IMG/VR virus record: IMGVR_UViG_3300027969_000197
Coordinates: 1 to 40,116 of that record
Reading direction: 5' to 3' (one strand)
Length of the DNA: 40,116 nucleotides
Source of the DNA: a virus
The position numbers and the translations under genes are program-made. Below, piece by piece: positions 22,833 through 30,695 of the stretch (positions are counted from its first letter, which is position 1; every line of letters starts with the position of its first letter). A model generated the notes under the pieces. It was not told the DNA's origin. It saw nothing but the letters and a program-made list of their open reading frames with translations, and searched no databases.

Positions 22833-24449
22833 TCATTTACCGTCGAATGGATTGTCATGTGGATGAAGAATAACATCATTCTTTTTTACATTCTTTGTCT
22901 TAGCAGGTATAGTGATTGACTGTCCTGTCTTCTGACTAACAATTGTATGTGCAGGAACGATAACACCATGTGATTCACCGCTTCTTACAGTTTCATTCAT
23001 GTTATTGATGTATGCAGCAACCGATTCAATATAGCGTTCTAACTTAAGGATTTGTGCTTGTGACCATGCATCACGATCAATATTTGCTGATTTAATATTT
23101 TCAATTGTAGCAAATGCTTCATTGACCATATCAATTAGATTGTCCATGGAGATTGATAGCTCATCCTTATCTTCTTCAAGGATGGTGGCTTGAAATGCTT
23201 TCTCAATCTGTTCCTTAATAGCAGTGACGTTCATAACGTCTTTAACATCATTGTGATGAGCAAACCCACCTTGAGTTTTCATCATTAATTGATGTGCTGT
23301 AGGAGCCAGTGTTGGCTTTCCTTGATAGTCAAATGCCATGTTGAAAGATTCATTTAGACCTTTTGATGTATCTACAAATTCTTCGTTAGCAGAATTCCAT
23401 CCACCACCCTTTGATTTATACCACTTAGCAGCCCAACCATTTGCATAAGCAGATGGGTATACGTCAAACTTTTGACGAGCAAGAGACTTCGCTTTTGACC
23501 AAAGTGTTGGATTGGTAGGAGAATTTTTTTCATCAAGCTGTTCTTCTTTTATTGGTTTCTTACCAGCTTTCTTCATAGCAATAGCAATTGCAGCTTGTTG
23601 TGCTGGGTTTACAGCTTCTGTTGCAACATTAATTGGCTTACCACCCTTACCTTCTCTATCGGCAACAGGGTCTTCTCTACGCTTACGTCGAGCAGCTTTG
23701 GCTCTATCCTTTGGGTCCATAGCTTGTGCTTGAGCCATTGGAAGACACTTTGGTTTGCCTTCACCTTCTTCTCTAGCACAGTCGCCTTTGATCTTACCCT
23801 TGGTGTCCATGCGAACCCATTTCTGATCGAACCATTTACGCAAATCTTCTGCTAAATCTGAATCTTCATTGAAATATGTTTTGCCCTTATTGATAAAAGA
23901 GTTTACACGAGCAAATGCGTATTGTTGTTGTGAAACATTTGTGTCTTCATACCATACAGAAATACCACGATTATAAATTTCGCCAATGATGGTAATATCG
24001 ATATTTGCCTTTTCGGCTTTGTTTAGTAATGCTTTGTATACTGGACTATCAAGCGCAACTTCTTCACCAAAGGTATTGTGCACTATGATGTGAGGTGACT
24101 TACCCTTCTTGGTTTCAGGCTTCTTTTCAGTAGACTTGATTGTTAAAGAGAATTTCTTATTAAGAGCTTCATGAACATCACCCTTTTCTGGGGAACCATT
24201 ATTCGATAACGGACTTCCAGCGGTGAATGAATCTTTACGCTTCTTTTCATTATTGGCAATTTGTGGAATTAATTTTAGAGCAATCTTTTTAATATGAGTT
24301 TGCTTTGTTTCAATCGCTCTGTCAATGTTCATCTTTTCAGTTGGACCAAGCTTTTCATAAGCAGCACCAGCACTCTCAGCAAGACGATTTCTCACGAGTT
24401 GTCTGGCTGCACTATAAGCTTTATTTCTAATGTTTTCAGGTGTGCTCAT
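22833..24449 (-). CDS. Modular head-associated protein with DUF5872/6321-like region
   Basis: The 538-residue protein starts MSTPENIRNKAYSAARQLVR. It has an N-terminal helical domain ('IETKQTHIKKIALKLIPQI') shared with T4-like cyanophage relatives and a central 'WVRMDTKGKIKGDCARE' ... 'GKPKCLPMAQAQAM' ... 'RRKRREDP' region. That region is a known small basic phage module with paired cysteines. The linker 'KKPIKEEQLDEKNSP' near 310 has a Leu-x-Glu cleavage-like site. ATG 24449 follows GAGGAAA. Likely virion/head-linked; biochemical role unknown. Confidence 0.78.
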   Translation of the reverse strand: MSTPENIRNKAYSAARQLVRNRLAESAGAAYEKLGPTEKMNIDRAIETKQTHIKKIALKLIPQIANNEKKRKDSFTAGSPLSNNGSPEKGDVHEALNKKFSLTIKSTEKKPETKKGKSPHIIVHNTFGEEVALDSPVYKALLNKAEKANIDITIIGEIYNRGISVWYEDTNVSQQQYAFARVNSFINKGKTYFNEDSDLAEDLRKWFDQKWVRMDTKGKIKGDCAREEGEGKPKCLPMAQAQAMDPKDRAKAARRKRREDPVADREGKGGKPINVATEAVNPAQQAAIAIAMKKAGKKPIKEEQLDEKNSPTNPTLWSKAKSLARQKFDVYPSAYANGWAAKWYKSKGGGWNSANEEFVDTSKGLNESFNMAFDYQGKPTLAPTAHQLMMKTQGGFAHHNDVKDVMNVTAIKEQIEKAFQATILEEDKDELSISMDNLIDMVNEAFATIENIKSANIDRDAWSQAQILKLERYIESVAAYINNMNETVRSGESHGVIVPAHTIVSQKTGQSITIPAKTKNVKKNDVILHPHDNPFDGK

Positions 24450-24465
24450 ATTTTCCTCTATATAC

Positions 24466-24497
24466 AAAAAAAGCCCCTTGTAGAATACAAGAAGCCT
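24466..24497 (-). terminator. Rho-independent terminator
   Basis: On the minus strand AGGCTTCTTGTA-TTC...TACAAGGGGCT pairs as about 11-12 bp including G-U pairs (24497-24472), followed by seven T residues. It ends the short late unit at 24466-24662 and lies 17 bases before the start of the 22833-24449 gene. Confidence 0.88.
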
Positions 24498-24501
24498 CCT
24501 A

Positions 24502-24603
24502 TTAAATTCCGTTGATTAAGACTAAGGCACCCATTTCTCCTACAACGGTATCTAGCTTGGGAGAAGAAAATTGGTTGTTGGGTGTTACTTTTGTTCTATC
24601 CAT
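24502..24603 (-). CDS. Possible 33-residue peptide within the structured late RNA
   Basis: ATG 24603 (AAGGGA about 7 bases upstream) opens a frame beginning MDRTKVTPNNQFSSPKLDT with a hydrophobic end (VVGEMGALVLINGI) and stopping at TAA 24502-24504. It is the only sensible frame in the short late transcription unit. The last third coincides with the 3' arm of the long RNA stem, so coding and structure constrain the same bases. It could be a genuine microprotein or an accident of structured RNA. Confidence 0.4.
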   Translation of the reverse strand: MDRTKVTPNNQFSSPKLDTVVGEMGALVLINGI

Positions 24604-24663
24604 CAGAGTTTCCCTTGGGCTTATCTGTTTAAATGGGTGTTTGCCTTAGCCTTAACCACTCTT

Positions 24664-24671
24664 TATTTATA
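24664..24671 (-). promoter_or_regulatory. T4-type late promoter TATAAATA
   Basis: A perfect TATAAATA on the minus strand just downstream of the DUF6321 gene stop (24676). The next genuine start downstream is 61 bases (micro-ORF) or 215 bases (the head gene at 24449) away, with a terminator in between. It therefore serves a short transcript. Confidence 0.82.
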
Positions 24672-24675
24672 CTTT

Positions 24676-24969
24676 TTAAACTTTACATCTCCACCTTTTT
24701 AGAGACATTGCCTTACGTGTAGGTCTTCCTTTTTCATCTTTCATTGGGCCGGGCATACCAGACATTCTTGCACAGAATGATTTACGGCGTTTACCTGACT
24801 TAGAATCAGGATCGACATTCTTTTTTGTTACAGCAGTCTTTATACCAAAGTGCGCTGCACCCTTCTTTGTAAGACCAGCACCATCTTCTGTTGCACGGTA
24901 ATATCCTTTACCGTCTTCACCACGCTCTATGAGAACACATTCTGAAATAAAATCTTTTAGCGTTTTCAT
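24676..24969 (-). CDS. DUF6321-domain protein with internal-head-protein-like N-terminus
   Basis: The 97-residue basic protein contains 'GAGLTKKGAAHFGIKTAV', 'GKRRKSFCARMSGMPGPM' and 'KGRPTRKAMSLKRW', the signature of DUF6321. Its start MKTLKDFISECVLIE closely resembles the capsid-targeting peptide of T4 internal proteins (MKTYQEFIAEA), with a possible Leu-Ile-Glu cut site. That suggests packaging into the prohead and trimming. ATG 24969 lies 2 bases beyond the upstream stop; an in-frame start at 24999 lies within the upstream gene. Confidence 0.82.
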   Translation of the reverse strand: MKTLKDFISECVLIERGEDGKGYYRATEDGAGLTKKGAAHFGIKTAVTKKNVDPDSKSGKRRKSFCARMSGMPGPMKDEKGRPTRKAMSLKRWRCKV

Positions 24970-24970
24970 C

Positions 24971-25879
24971 TTATGATAGTTCCTTAATAGTAAATGCAAA
25001 CCATACGTCTAGTTTGGTTGAATTATCAACACGTCTCATACACAAAGTAAGCATATTTGGAGTTCCACCGCCATGCATTGATGCTGGGCCTTCATCACCA
25101 GATGTATTCTTACCAATAATGATACCACTATGTCTCATTATTGAACCGTTTGGAGTAAACGTGTTTCCTTGATTAGAAGAATATTTGTCTTGATATACAC
25201 GATATTGACTGTGAACACCAAACGTAGTCCAAGCAGGTATAGCTGCTCCAGTTATTGTTAGATCACCTTCATACCACTCATACACAATAGTGCTTTGATT
25301 AGCGTTGTTGTTTCCAATTTCATATTCAATAATTTTTATTAAATCCGCAACACTTGCACTATTATTTCTAAAACTAACAACAGGACGCATAGTATCGTCC
25401 ATAGTCCAACCACGATTCGTATTTATTGCATGATTATTAAAGGCATATAAATCACCCGCTTCTTGTGTTGTAATAACAGTAACAGTACTAGTAATATTTA
25501 TATTACCAGAAGTTACAACAACATTCTGTGATGCAGGGAAGTTGCCTACGTTAACAATACCAGTAACATTTGAATTTAGATTGCCTGATGTAATTACTAC
25601 ATTACCACTAACAGGCATATACGAAACTGTTAAAATACCACTATTACCAACTTCAGTAATATGGCTGTGTACTGGATTTTCAGGAGTACTAGATACTTCA
25701 ACTGTTGTACCAACATTCACATTTCCAGTGATTGTAATATTATTGGAACCTAGAGTGACAGGAAACGGATTAGCATTAGTGACAGGATCACCATTCACAG
25801 TAGCAATCATCCCCAACTCATATAGGGTCTTGCTGTTCTGTTCTACTTTTTTCTGTTGATCAATGCGCCACTGTGCCAT
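24971..25879 (-). CDS. Structural protein with beta-repeat N-terminal half
   Basis: The 302-residue protein starts MAQWRIDQQKKVEQNSKTLYEL. Residues about 40-135 form short Val/Asn/Gly-rich beta repeats ('GNVNVGTTVEVSS', 'GNVVITSGNLNSNVTG', 'NVVVTSGNINITSTV') typical of fibre shafts or beta-helices. The C-terminal half is globular and aromatic-rich ('TIVYEWYEGDLTITG', 'LDVWFAFTIKEL'). It is probably a virion fibre, tail or neck component; the exact part is unclear. Its ATG overlaps the upstream stop (TAATG). Confidence 0.78.
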   Translation of the reverse strand: MAQWRIDQQKKVEQNSKTLYELGMIATVNGDPVTNANPFPVTLGSNNITITGNVNVGTTVEVSSTPENPVHSHITEVGNSGILTVSYMPVSGNVVITSGNLNSNVTGIVNVGNFPASQNVVVTSGNINITSTVTVITTQEAGDLYAFNNHAINTNRGWTMDDTMRPVVSFRNNSASVADLIKIIEYEIGNNNANQSTIVYEWYEGDLTITGAAIPAWTTFGVHSQYRVYQDKYSSNQGNTFTPNGSIMRHSGIIIGKNTSGDEGPASMHGGGTPNMLTLCMRRVDNSTKLDVWFAFTIKELS

Positions 25880-26298
25880 TAGAACATTACTACCTTTGGT
25901 TGGATATTTAATAGCCTACATGCAATTAGCGTATACTCTCCACAAACAAGCATACCAACATTGTTTTGCATCATAATAATAGGAGCACTGACAGGCTTCA
26001 TTGACAAAATATCAACGATTGTTTTATTTAGCGCATCAATTTCAGATTTATTAAGATGCTTTTCAATCTTTGTCATTGTATCAGAGTTCCAAGACTCGGT
26101 GCCTTGAAGTGTTCTCCATGTTACATTTTTTAATTGCTGAACATTCTTGGAATTATAATTCTTTTTGAAGTCTTCCAGCATCTGATCAACTAATTGCTTT
26201 TTAATAACTTGTTGACTTGCGCTACCTATAATTTTGTTAGCAATAGTCGTAAAGCTTTTAATTTCGCTCTCAAACCTTCCTTTTACCCACCTAGTCAT
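25879..26298 (-). CDS. Hypothetical virion-block protein
   Basis: The 139-residue protein starts MTRWVKGRFESEIKSFTTIA. It is helical and basic in the first 60 residues and ends with a hydrophobic block 'VGMLVCGEYTLIACRLLNI'. It is the first gene after the late promoter at 26326-26333 and is coupled to the following structural gene. It may be a chaperone or virion partner of that gene, but nothing diagnostic is visible. Confidence 0.75.
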   Translation of the reverse strand: MTRWVKGRFESEIKSFTTIANKIIGSASQQVIKKQLVDQMLEDFKKNYNSKNVQQLKNVTWRTLQGTESWNSDTMTKIEKHLNKSEIDALNKTIVDILSMKPVSAPIIMMQNNVGMLVCGEYTLIACRLLNIQPKVVMF

Positions 26299-26325
26299 GA
26301 TAGTCCTCTTGATTATTCATATGAC

Positions 26326-26333
26326 TATTTATA
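26326..26333 (-). promoter_or_regulatory. T4-type late promoter TATAAATA
   Basis: A perfect TATAAATA on the minus strand 28 bases before ATG 26298, immediately after the terminator at 26338-26358. It marks the boundary between the early glycan/nucleotide unit and the late virion unit. Confidence 0.87.
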
Positions 26334-26337
26334 CAAG

Positions 26338-26358
26338 AAAAACCCCGCCGAAGCGGGG
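26338..26358 (-). terminator. Rho-independent terminator with UUCG loop
   Basis: On the minus strand CCCCGC-TTCG-GCGGGG (26358-26343) is a 6-bp GC stem with the very stable UUCG tetraloop, followed by TTTTTCTT. It lies 7 bases after the stop of the gene at 26366-26917 and ends the unit that begins at the 36820-36848 promoter. Confidence 0.95.
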
Positions 26359-26365
26359 CTGATCT

Positions 26366-26917
26366 TTAAATCCAATGTGGTTTGTCTCTCTTCTTCCAAC
26401 TATGAAGTTCAGACTTAGCGTCTCTGTAATAATTCCTATAATTGATCACAGGATTGTCAGAGGTTTTGTAACAGTCTGGCATACAACATGGCATTGGTGT
26501 CCAATCCCATTCCTTCAGTGCATGAGGCGGCGACTGAAGCTCATAAGCCATCTTAAGCATTGTTGCATGGGTCTTCCCGTACCTATAAGTGTACTCAGCA
26601 CCAAGAGCATAGAGATGATCCACGAGCCAGTTATAATTTTCAACAGACTGACGAACCCAAACAGCAGAAGGGTGGTTAATGTGAGTAGCACTATACAGTA
26701 TGTTATCTCGAACATCTGTGAGTGTCCAGTGCTTTGATTTTCTATGTTTGATACCAAACTCATCAACCCATCCTTCTACAATTGTTTCCTTACCATCAAG
26801 AACACGATGAGCAGTTGACAGCAGTTGTGCAGTCTCAAGAATCATCTTGACTACATGGCGATCAACCATCCACTCTGCACATTGACTTGGGTCTTCATCA
26901 ATATAAAAAATGTTCAT
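26366..26917 (-). CDS. Conserved phage protein, 'MNIFYxDxDPxxCA' family
   Basis: The 183-residue protein has the family pattern 'MNIFYIDEDPSQCAEWMVDRHVVKMILETAQLL' (split here for length: opening MNIFYIDEDPSQCA, then DRHVVKMILETAQLL). Later come 'NHPSAVWVRQSVENYNWL', 'YRYGKTHATM' and 'CCMPDCYKT'. This family is widespread in large phages and some algal viruses but has no assigned function that I know. Conserved Asp, His and Cys residues hint at metal binding or catalysis. Confidence 0.78.
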   Translation of the reverse strand: MNIFYIDEDPSQCAEWMVDRHVVKMILETAQLLSTAHRVLDGKETIVEGWVDEFGIKHRKSKHWTLTDVRDNILYSATHINHPSAVWVRQSVENYNWLVDHLYALGAEYTYRYGKTHATMLKMAYELQSPPHALKEWDWTPMPCCMPDCYKTSDNPVINYRNYYRDAKSELHSWKKRDKPHWI

Positions 26918-26921
26918 TTGT

Positions 26922-27209
26922 TTATACTTTGATTTCGATGTTTAGTTCATTGGCGCATTTACCAATTGGTTTATTATGTTTTGATGCTTCTAGTATTTGT
27001 AGATATTGGTCACGATGATGATACTTGTCATTGATTGATTCCGCCATTTGTTTACAAGCATCAGCATGATGCTGCCACTCAGTTATTTTATGTGGGCTTC
27101 GTGCTCTATTTTTCATGTAAATAAGTTCAAAATGAACATAGCACATTCTTTCAACTATAGCAGCACGTTCTAGGCTTCTACCATACTCAATTGCTTCATC
27201 AATGGTCAT
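26922..27209 (-). CDS. Hypothetical 95-residue protein
   Basis: It starts MTIDEAIEYGRSLERAAIVE and is helical with several His residues ('EWQHHADACKQM', 'NDKYHHRDQY'). AAGGAGAT lies 6-8 bases before the ATG. It is 4 bases from the next gene. No recognised domain; the histidines may or may not bind metal. Confidence 0.72.
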   Translation of the reverse strand: MTIDEAIEYGRSLERAAIVERMCYVHFELIYMKNRARSPHKITEWQHHADACKQMAESINDKYHHRDQYLQILEASKHNKPIGKCANELNIEIKV

Positions 27210-27226
27210 AATATATCTCCTTACAT

Positions 27227-27254
27227 AGAAGGCATTATGATTGTATTGCCTTCT
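27227..27254 (-). promoter_or_regulatory. 8-bp hairpin after the endonuclease VII-domain gene
   Basis: Arms 27227-27234 and 27247-27254 (AGAAGGCA/TGCCTTCT) are perfect 8-base complements with a 12-base loop. The hairpin lies directly after the stop of the gene at 27255-27698. No T-run follows, so it is more likely an mRNA end-protecting or processing structure than a terminator. Confidence 0.5.
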
Positions 27255-27698
27255 TCAGTTATGTCTTATCATCCACACATTTCGTGTGTTATATGCTTTC
27301 TTATCTTTTTGTAGATAAGTCAATGCTTTTTTTACGCCTTCGATGCTATCGCTTAGTTTTCCTATTCCAGTGTTACATGCACTGCATATCCATCCACGAA
27401 TTTCTAGTGTATCATGATCATGATCCAAATTTATCATTTTTCCTTCTTCCCCACAGCATTCACAAATAGTTGGTTTTGATGGTGCTACTGAACGAAGCTT
27501 TTCTCTTATATCATCTTCATTTTTCTTACAAGAATAACATCTTGAATCTAAATTATCTTTGTGATGAATGTGTTTTGGAAATGCTGATTTTGGCAAAGCT
27601 TCCTTACAATACAAACACGTTTTTGTTGGTAGATTTTTTTCCCATCCTGACATTTGTTCATCACAGAAATCTATCATATATTCGAAAAGAACAGACAT
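27255..27698 (-). CDS. Endonuclease VII-domain HNH nuclease
   Basis: The 147-residue protein has an N-terminal treble-clef-like part ('KTCLYCKEALPKSAF', 'DSRCYSCKKNED'). A second part 'ICECCGEEGKMINLDHDHDT' ... 'RGWICSACNTGIGKL' ... 'ALTYL' is the zinc-binding His-Me fold of T4 endonuclease VII (gp49). T4 gp49 resolves branched DNA before packaging. The extra N-terminal zinc module is common in free-standing mobile HNH genes, so this could be either the phage's resolvase or a homing enzyme. Confidence 0.85.
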   Translation of the reverse strand: MSVLFEYMIDFCDEQMSGWEKNLPTKTCLYCKEALPKSAFPKHIHHKDNLDSRCYSCKKNEDDIREKLRSVAPSKPTICECCGEEGKMINLDHDHDTLEIRGWICSACNTGIGKLSDSIEGVKKALTYLQKDKKAYNTRNVWMIRHN

Positions 27699-27708
27699 AA
27701 CATTGTAC

Positions 27709-28431
27709 TCACATGGGCGGTAAAATTATAGGCATCATGATTGATTCGCCATCTTCCTTACCCCACATACGAGCTTCATTTATATTACAATTTAAAATTG
27801 TTGTGATCTTAAACTCATCTGAGATATCACGTAGCTCAAATCCTTCAGCCCCATAATTATTCATGTAGTTTATCTGTGTATCCCAACCAGCAGGATATTC
27901 AAGTTTACGATTGGTAATAAACACCTCACCATACTTGGCGTATACCTGTCTGCAAGCATCTTCACGAATCATACCATCAGGACGTTCAGGATATGCCTTA
28001 CCCCATTCTGGTGGAGATATTTTGCAACAAACAAATGGACAGGTTTCATCCATACGCTTAATAAAATGTTCATAAAAGTCTGGACGTGTTGGTATATAAT
28101 CATCCTCAGTGAGAAAATGATAGTCATGGTTAATACCATTTTGAATGTCGTTGGCAATAACGTCATTCCAGCCGCCATAAGAGAAGCCGCCGTTAGGACG
28201 GAAAATAGTACGTGCATCCATTGTAGTGATTGTGCCTGTTAGCTCAACCGCCATCTGCTTTAATTCATTAGGAATTTCTTCGTTGTAGACCATAGTGGCA
28301 GTCTTGATAGGAGTGTCAACACAGGTGTTAAGAAAATCAACATGCTTTTTTGCAAAGAACAAAGGATCGTTGACAAACTTTTCACGGTATGAGTTATAGT
28401 CACGAATGAAGCCAATGTAGAACACTGGCAT
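27709..28431 (-). CDS. Glycosyltransferase-like protein (GT-A type)
   Basis: The 240-residue protein starts MPVFYIGFIRDYNSYREKF. It has a GT-A-like core with 'GGFSYGGWNDVIANDI' and the acidic donor/metal motif 'HDYHFLTEDDYIP' (about 110-130). ATG 28431 follows the previous stop by 4 bases without a good Shine-Dalgarno, so coupling is likely; a start at 28521 lies inside the upstream gene. Donor and acceptor unknown. It is the last enzyme of the glycan cassette. Confidence 0.75.
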   Translation of the reverse strand: MPVFYIGFIRDYNSYREKFVNDPLFFAKKHVDFLNTCVDTPIKTATMVYNEEIPNELKQMAVELTGTITTMDARTIFRPNGGFSYGGWNDVIANDIQNGINHDYHFLTEDDYIPTRPDFYEHFIKRMDETCPFVCCKISPPEWGKAYPERPDGMIREDACRQVYAKYGEVFITNRKLEYPAGWDTQINYMNNYGAEGFELRDISDEFKITTILNCNINEARMWGKEDGESIMMPIILPPM

Positions 28432-28435
28432 ATAA

Positions 28436-29161
28436 TTAATGGCGTATGTCAAACTGATAATCCTCTGCTTTGATGTTGTACTTTTTGCAACAATATTCTG
28501 TTTCTTTTTCCAGCAAACCAACTACATCTTTGTTCTGTGACTGTGATGTAGGATGTAGGCGTGAGCATACCAGTACATCATTGATGACGTTTGGCATACC
28601 ATTTTTATGTTTCAACTGCCAGTAATATTCACAGTCAAAAAGGTAATACAATTCTGTATCCATGTACACACGTGCATCACGATGAACAGAAATGTTTGAT
28701 GGATTGCCAATAGAATTACGACTAGTGATTACACTATCCTGATAGTATGATGGCTTGGTGTTGAAGAATTGCTTTTTATCGACTGTGTGAGTGAACGAAT
28801 TGGTTGTCCACTTTGCGCCCTTGTCAAACTCTGCGCTGATAATCTTCAGTGCATCAAAGTTGACAAAGAAGTCATCCTGAAACATAATCTTGATAATCTC
28901 GCCTTCAGCATAACGCATAGCCTTGTTAATGTTGGATGTGGCCTTACCACGATTGGCAAGATCAGTCATAAACTTGATATCTAAGTCTTTTGAATGCTCA
29001 TGTACAACGTCTAGGATTTTCGAATCATTGCTCTGATCAGAGATAACAATATCAAAGTCTTGAAACGACTGCATCTTTAATTCATGCATAAGCTCATTGA
29101 CTACAGTATGACCATATCCATGCATCTCGTATGATGGAATACAAATGGAGAACCTAGTCAT
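28436..29161 (-). CDS. Family 2 glycosyltransferase
   Basis: The 241-residue protein shows the GT2 layout: 'FSICIPSYEMHGYG' at the N-terminus, 'DFDIVISDQSNDSK' (nucleotide-binding Asp), 'GKATSNINKAMRYAEGEIIKIMFQDDFF' in two parts with the DxD-like QDD, and 'NPSNISVHRDA'. GT2 enzymes invert anomeric configuration and use UDP-, GDP- or dTDP-sugars. It has weak Shine-Dalgarno spacing and is coupled to the next GT gene. Confidence 0.85.
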   Translation of the reverse strand: MTRFSICIPSYEMHGYGHTVVNELMHELKMQSFQDFDIVISDQSNDSKILDVVHEHSKDLDIKFMTDLANRGKATSNINKAMRYAEGEIIKIMFQDDFFVNFDALKIISAEFDKGAKWTTNSFTHTVDKKQFFNTKPSYYQDSVITSRNSIGNPSNISVHRDARVYMDTELYYLFDCEYYWQLKHKNGMPNVINDVLVCSRLHPTSQSQNKDVVGLLEKETEYCCKKYNIKAEDYQFDIRH

Positions 29162-29162
29162 A

Positions 29163-29981
29163 TTAAAGCTTAATGCCTCTATTCATGTCTCTCAGCTTAG
29201 TGTCTTCTACAGTTCCAATCTTATCAAATGCATCAAAGATTTCAAAATCTCTTGGTTTACCTCCAAGCCAAAAGTTAACATCTCCACGATGCATTTTAAT
29301 CTTTTCCCAATATTCTCTAGACTGAAGCTGGTAGTGATTGATGATGAAGTGTGGATTTTCTTCGTTAGCAACAAAGGAACCGTTTACACGAATGCCTGAA
29401 TTCCAAACATCATGTATGCCAATATGGACAACATCTGAATCTGTATTGAATATCACCTTCACGCTATGCGAATCGATAGGGCCGGGTTCATCCATGTGTG
29501 GAAGACGTGCGTGTACAACAGCTTTATATGGCACTCTCTTGGTAAAAGATTCTACAACATTCTCTGGCTGTTTGATGTAGCCATTTGAAGTGAAGTATGC
29601 CCAATTAACCTCAATATAAGTTATATTGGCTTCTTGATATTTTTGAAGCAATTCTTTCATGTTCATCACTATAGGAGAATAAAGATACTCATCCATATCA
29701 ATAACAGAAAGCCACTGTGTCTCGTGCATATTGCTTTTAAAGTAATGACGGCTGATATCGTCTTGTCTACCCCTATATCTTTCCGTAAATTTATTATAAT
29801 ATAGGGTCACAAATCCATCATCAATGTATGGTTGTAGAATAGGAAGAAAATCATCAGTACTACCATCATCCACCATATAGATATGATCTGCACCATGAGC
29901 TTTATAATGCTCGACCCATTCTTTCATTCCCCAGCTTTCATTCTTAAAAGTAGTCGCTACGCAAAAATAATATTTCTTCAT
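29163..29981 (-). CDS. Glycosyltransferase, GT92/GT2_4-like
   Basis: The 272-residue protein contains 'KNESWGMKEWVEHYKAHGAD', 'IYMVDDGSTDDFLPIL', 'LSVIDMDEYLY' (DxD motif) and 'INHYQLQSREYWEKIKMHRGD'. These are the successive motifs of GT92-type enzymes related to galactosyltransferases. GAGGT precedes the ATG. Its substrate is unknown. It adds one more transfer step to the glycan made by the cassette. Confidence 0.85.
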   Translation of the reverse strand: MKKYYFCVATTFKNESWGMKEWVEHYKAHGADHIYMVDDGSTDDFLPILQPYIDDGFVTLYYNKFTERYRGRQDDISRHYFKSNMHETQWLSVIDMDEYLYSPIVMNMKELLQKYQEANITYIEVNWAYFTSNGYIKQPENVVESFTKRVPYKAVVHARLPHMDEPGPIDSHSVKVIFNTDSDVVHIGIHDVWNSGIRVNGSFVANEENPHFIINHYQLQSREYWEKIKMHRGDVNFWLGGKPRDFEIFDAFDKIGTVEDTKLRDMNRGIKL

Positions 29982-30007
29982 TTCAATACCTCATTAAATT
30001 TATATTT

Positions 30008-30694
30008 TTAATCTTTTAAGAATGTTCCGTTGAACGACTTGATCCCTTCAACCCAAACATTATCAAACAATTCCACCTTATCCAAATCAAGATGTTTGTA
30101 GTATGTATGTTCAATATCAAAGCGACCATCGAATGAGTTGTACATGTCTTGATTTTTTGATAGGTAATGATCAAGCAAGCTAATGTCAAGTGACCATAGG
30201 CGGTTCTCATATAGCATAAGCTCTGGACTAATCCATGAGTTTACAGGATACTTGAATACGTACTTGTTCTTGACGTTATCGCCTTCATAGTCCTTGATAT
30301 CAAACTCATCAGATACCTTCATACGACCACCAACCTTAAAGATACGCTTAAGGTTTGGAAACTGCGATTGGTTTTCTTTGATCCAATTATACATGCTGTT
30401 AAACATGATTAGCTCAGAATGACTTTTTAGACCAGCCTCACTTAACTGACGATTAATATCTACGTTCGAATGATCCATGTAAAGATCAACCTTTTTAGAT
30501 ACAATCTCACGTTGTTCATCAGCAGGACGAACAGAACAATCAGCCATGATAATAAAGACATTCGGGAACTTAGCTCTGATTGATTCAATACCAACCAAAG
30601 TTTGTTCAAGTCGATCTTCCAATGACACTGCTCCTATAGAAGGAGACAGTGCAGATGGAATGCATACGATATATTTAATTTCACTTAAATTCAT
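30008..30694 (-). CDS. Putative glycosyltransferase or glycan-processing protein
   Basis: The 228-residue protein starts MNLSEIKYIVCIPSALSPS. It has a Rossmann-like N-terminal half ('RLEQTLVGIESIRAKFPNVF', 'IIMADCSVRPADEQRE') and a C-terminal aromatic half ('IFKVGGRMKVSDEFDI', 'KYPVNSWISPELMLYEN'). The 'ADCS' and 'GGRM' segments may contact a nucleotide-sugar, but I cannot assign a CAZy family. ATG 30694 has GGA about 8 bases upstream; 30706 overlaps the HNH stop. Confidence 0.7.
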   Translation of the reverse strand: MNLSEIKYIVCIPSALSPSIGAVSLEDRLEQTLVGIESIRAKFPNVFIIMADCSVRPADEQREIVSKKVDLYMDHSNVDINRQLSEAGLKSHSELIMFNSMYNWIKENQSQFPNLKRIFKVGGRMKVSDEFDIKDYEGDNVKNKYVFKYPVNSWISPELMLYENRLWSLDISLLDHYLSKNQDMYNSFDGRFDIEHTYYKHLDLDKVELFDNVWVEGIKSFNGTFLKD

Positions 30695-30695
30695 T

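Larger units (their letters stand above)
24466..24662 (-). ncRNA. Candidate structured late RNA (about 195 nt) with long-range closing stem
   Basis: A canonical late promoter (24664-24671) and a strong terminator (24466-24497) bracket this region. Near the expected 5' end, positions 24631-24655 pair with 24516-24536 on the minus strand: a 13-bp helix with one G-U pair, a 4-base bulge (AAAC), then an 8-bp helix, enclosing 94 bases. An inner TTCTCC/GGAGAA stem and an alternative CCGTTG/CAACGG pairing are also possible. It is not a tRNA or any RNA family I recognise. A 33-codon ORF overlaps it, so it may instead be a structured mRNA. Confidence 0.5.

Noticed and set aside
23512-23855. Cys- and hydrophobic-rich plus-strand frames opposite the 538-residue head protein
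   Set aside because: Composition follows from the reverse complement of Lys/Glu/Ala-rich sequence; no start signals or family match.
24466-24662. tRNA or tmRNA in the structured late region
   Set aside because: No acceptor stem with TTC loop or anticodon arm is visible; the main stem encloses 94 bases and lacks a 3' CCA.
29982-30007. TATAAATT-like box in the gap before the GT92-type gene
   Set aside because: One mismatch to the late octamer within an early-type glycan unit and no other promoter features; the gap is AT-rich.
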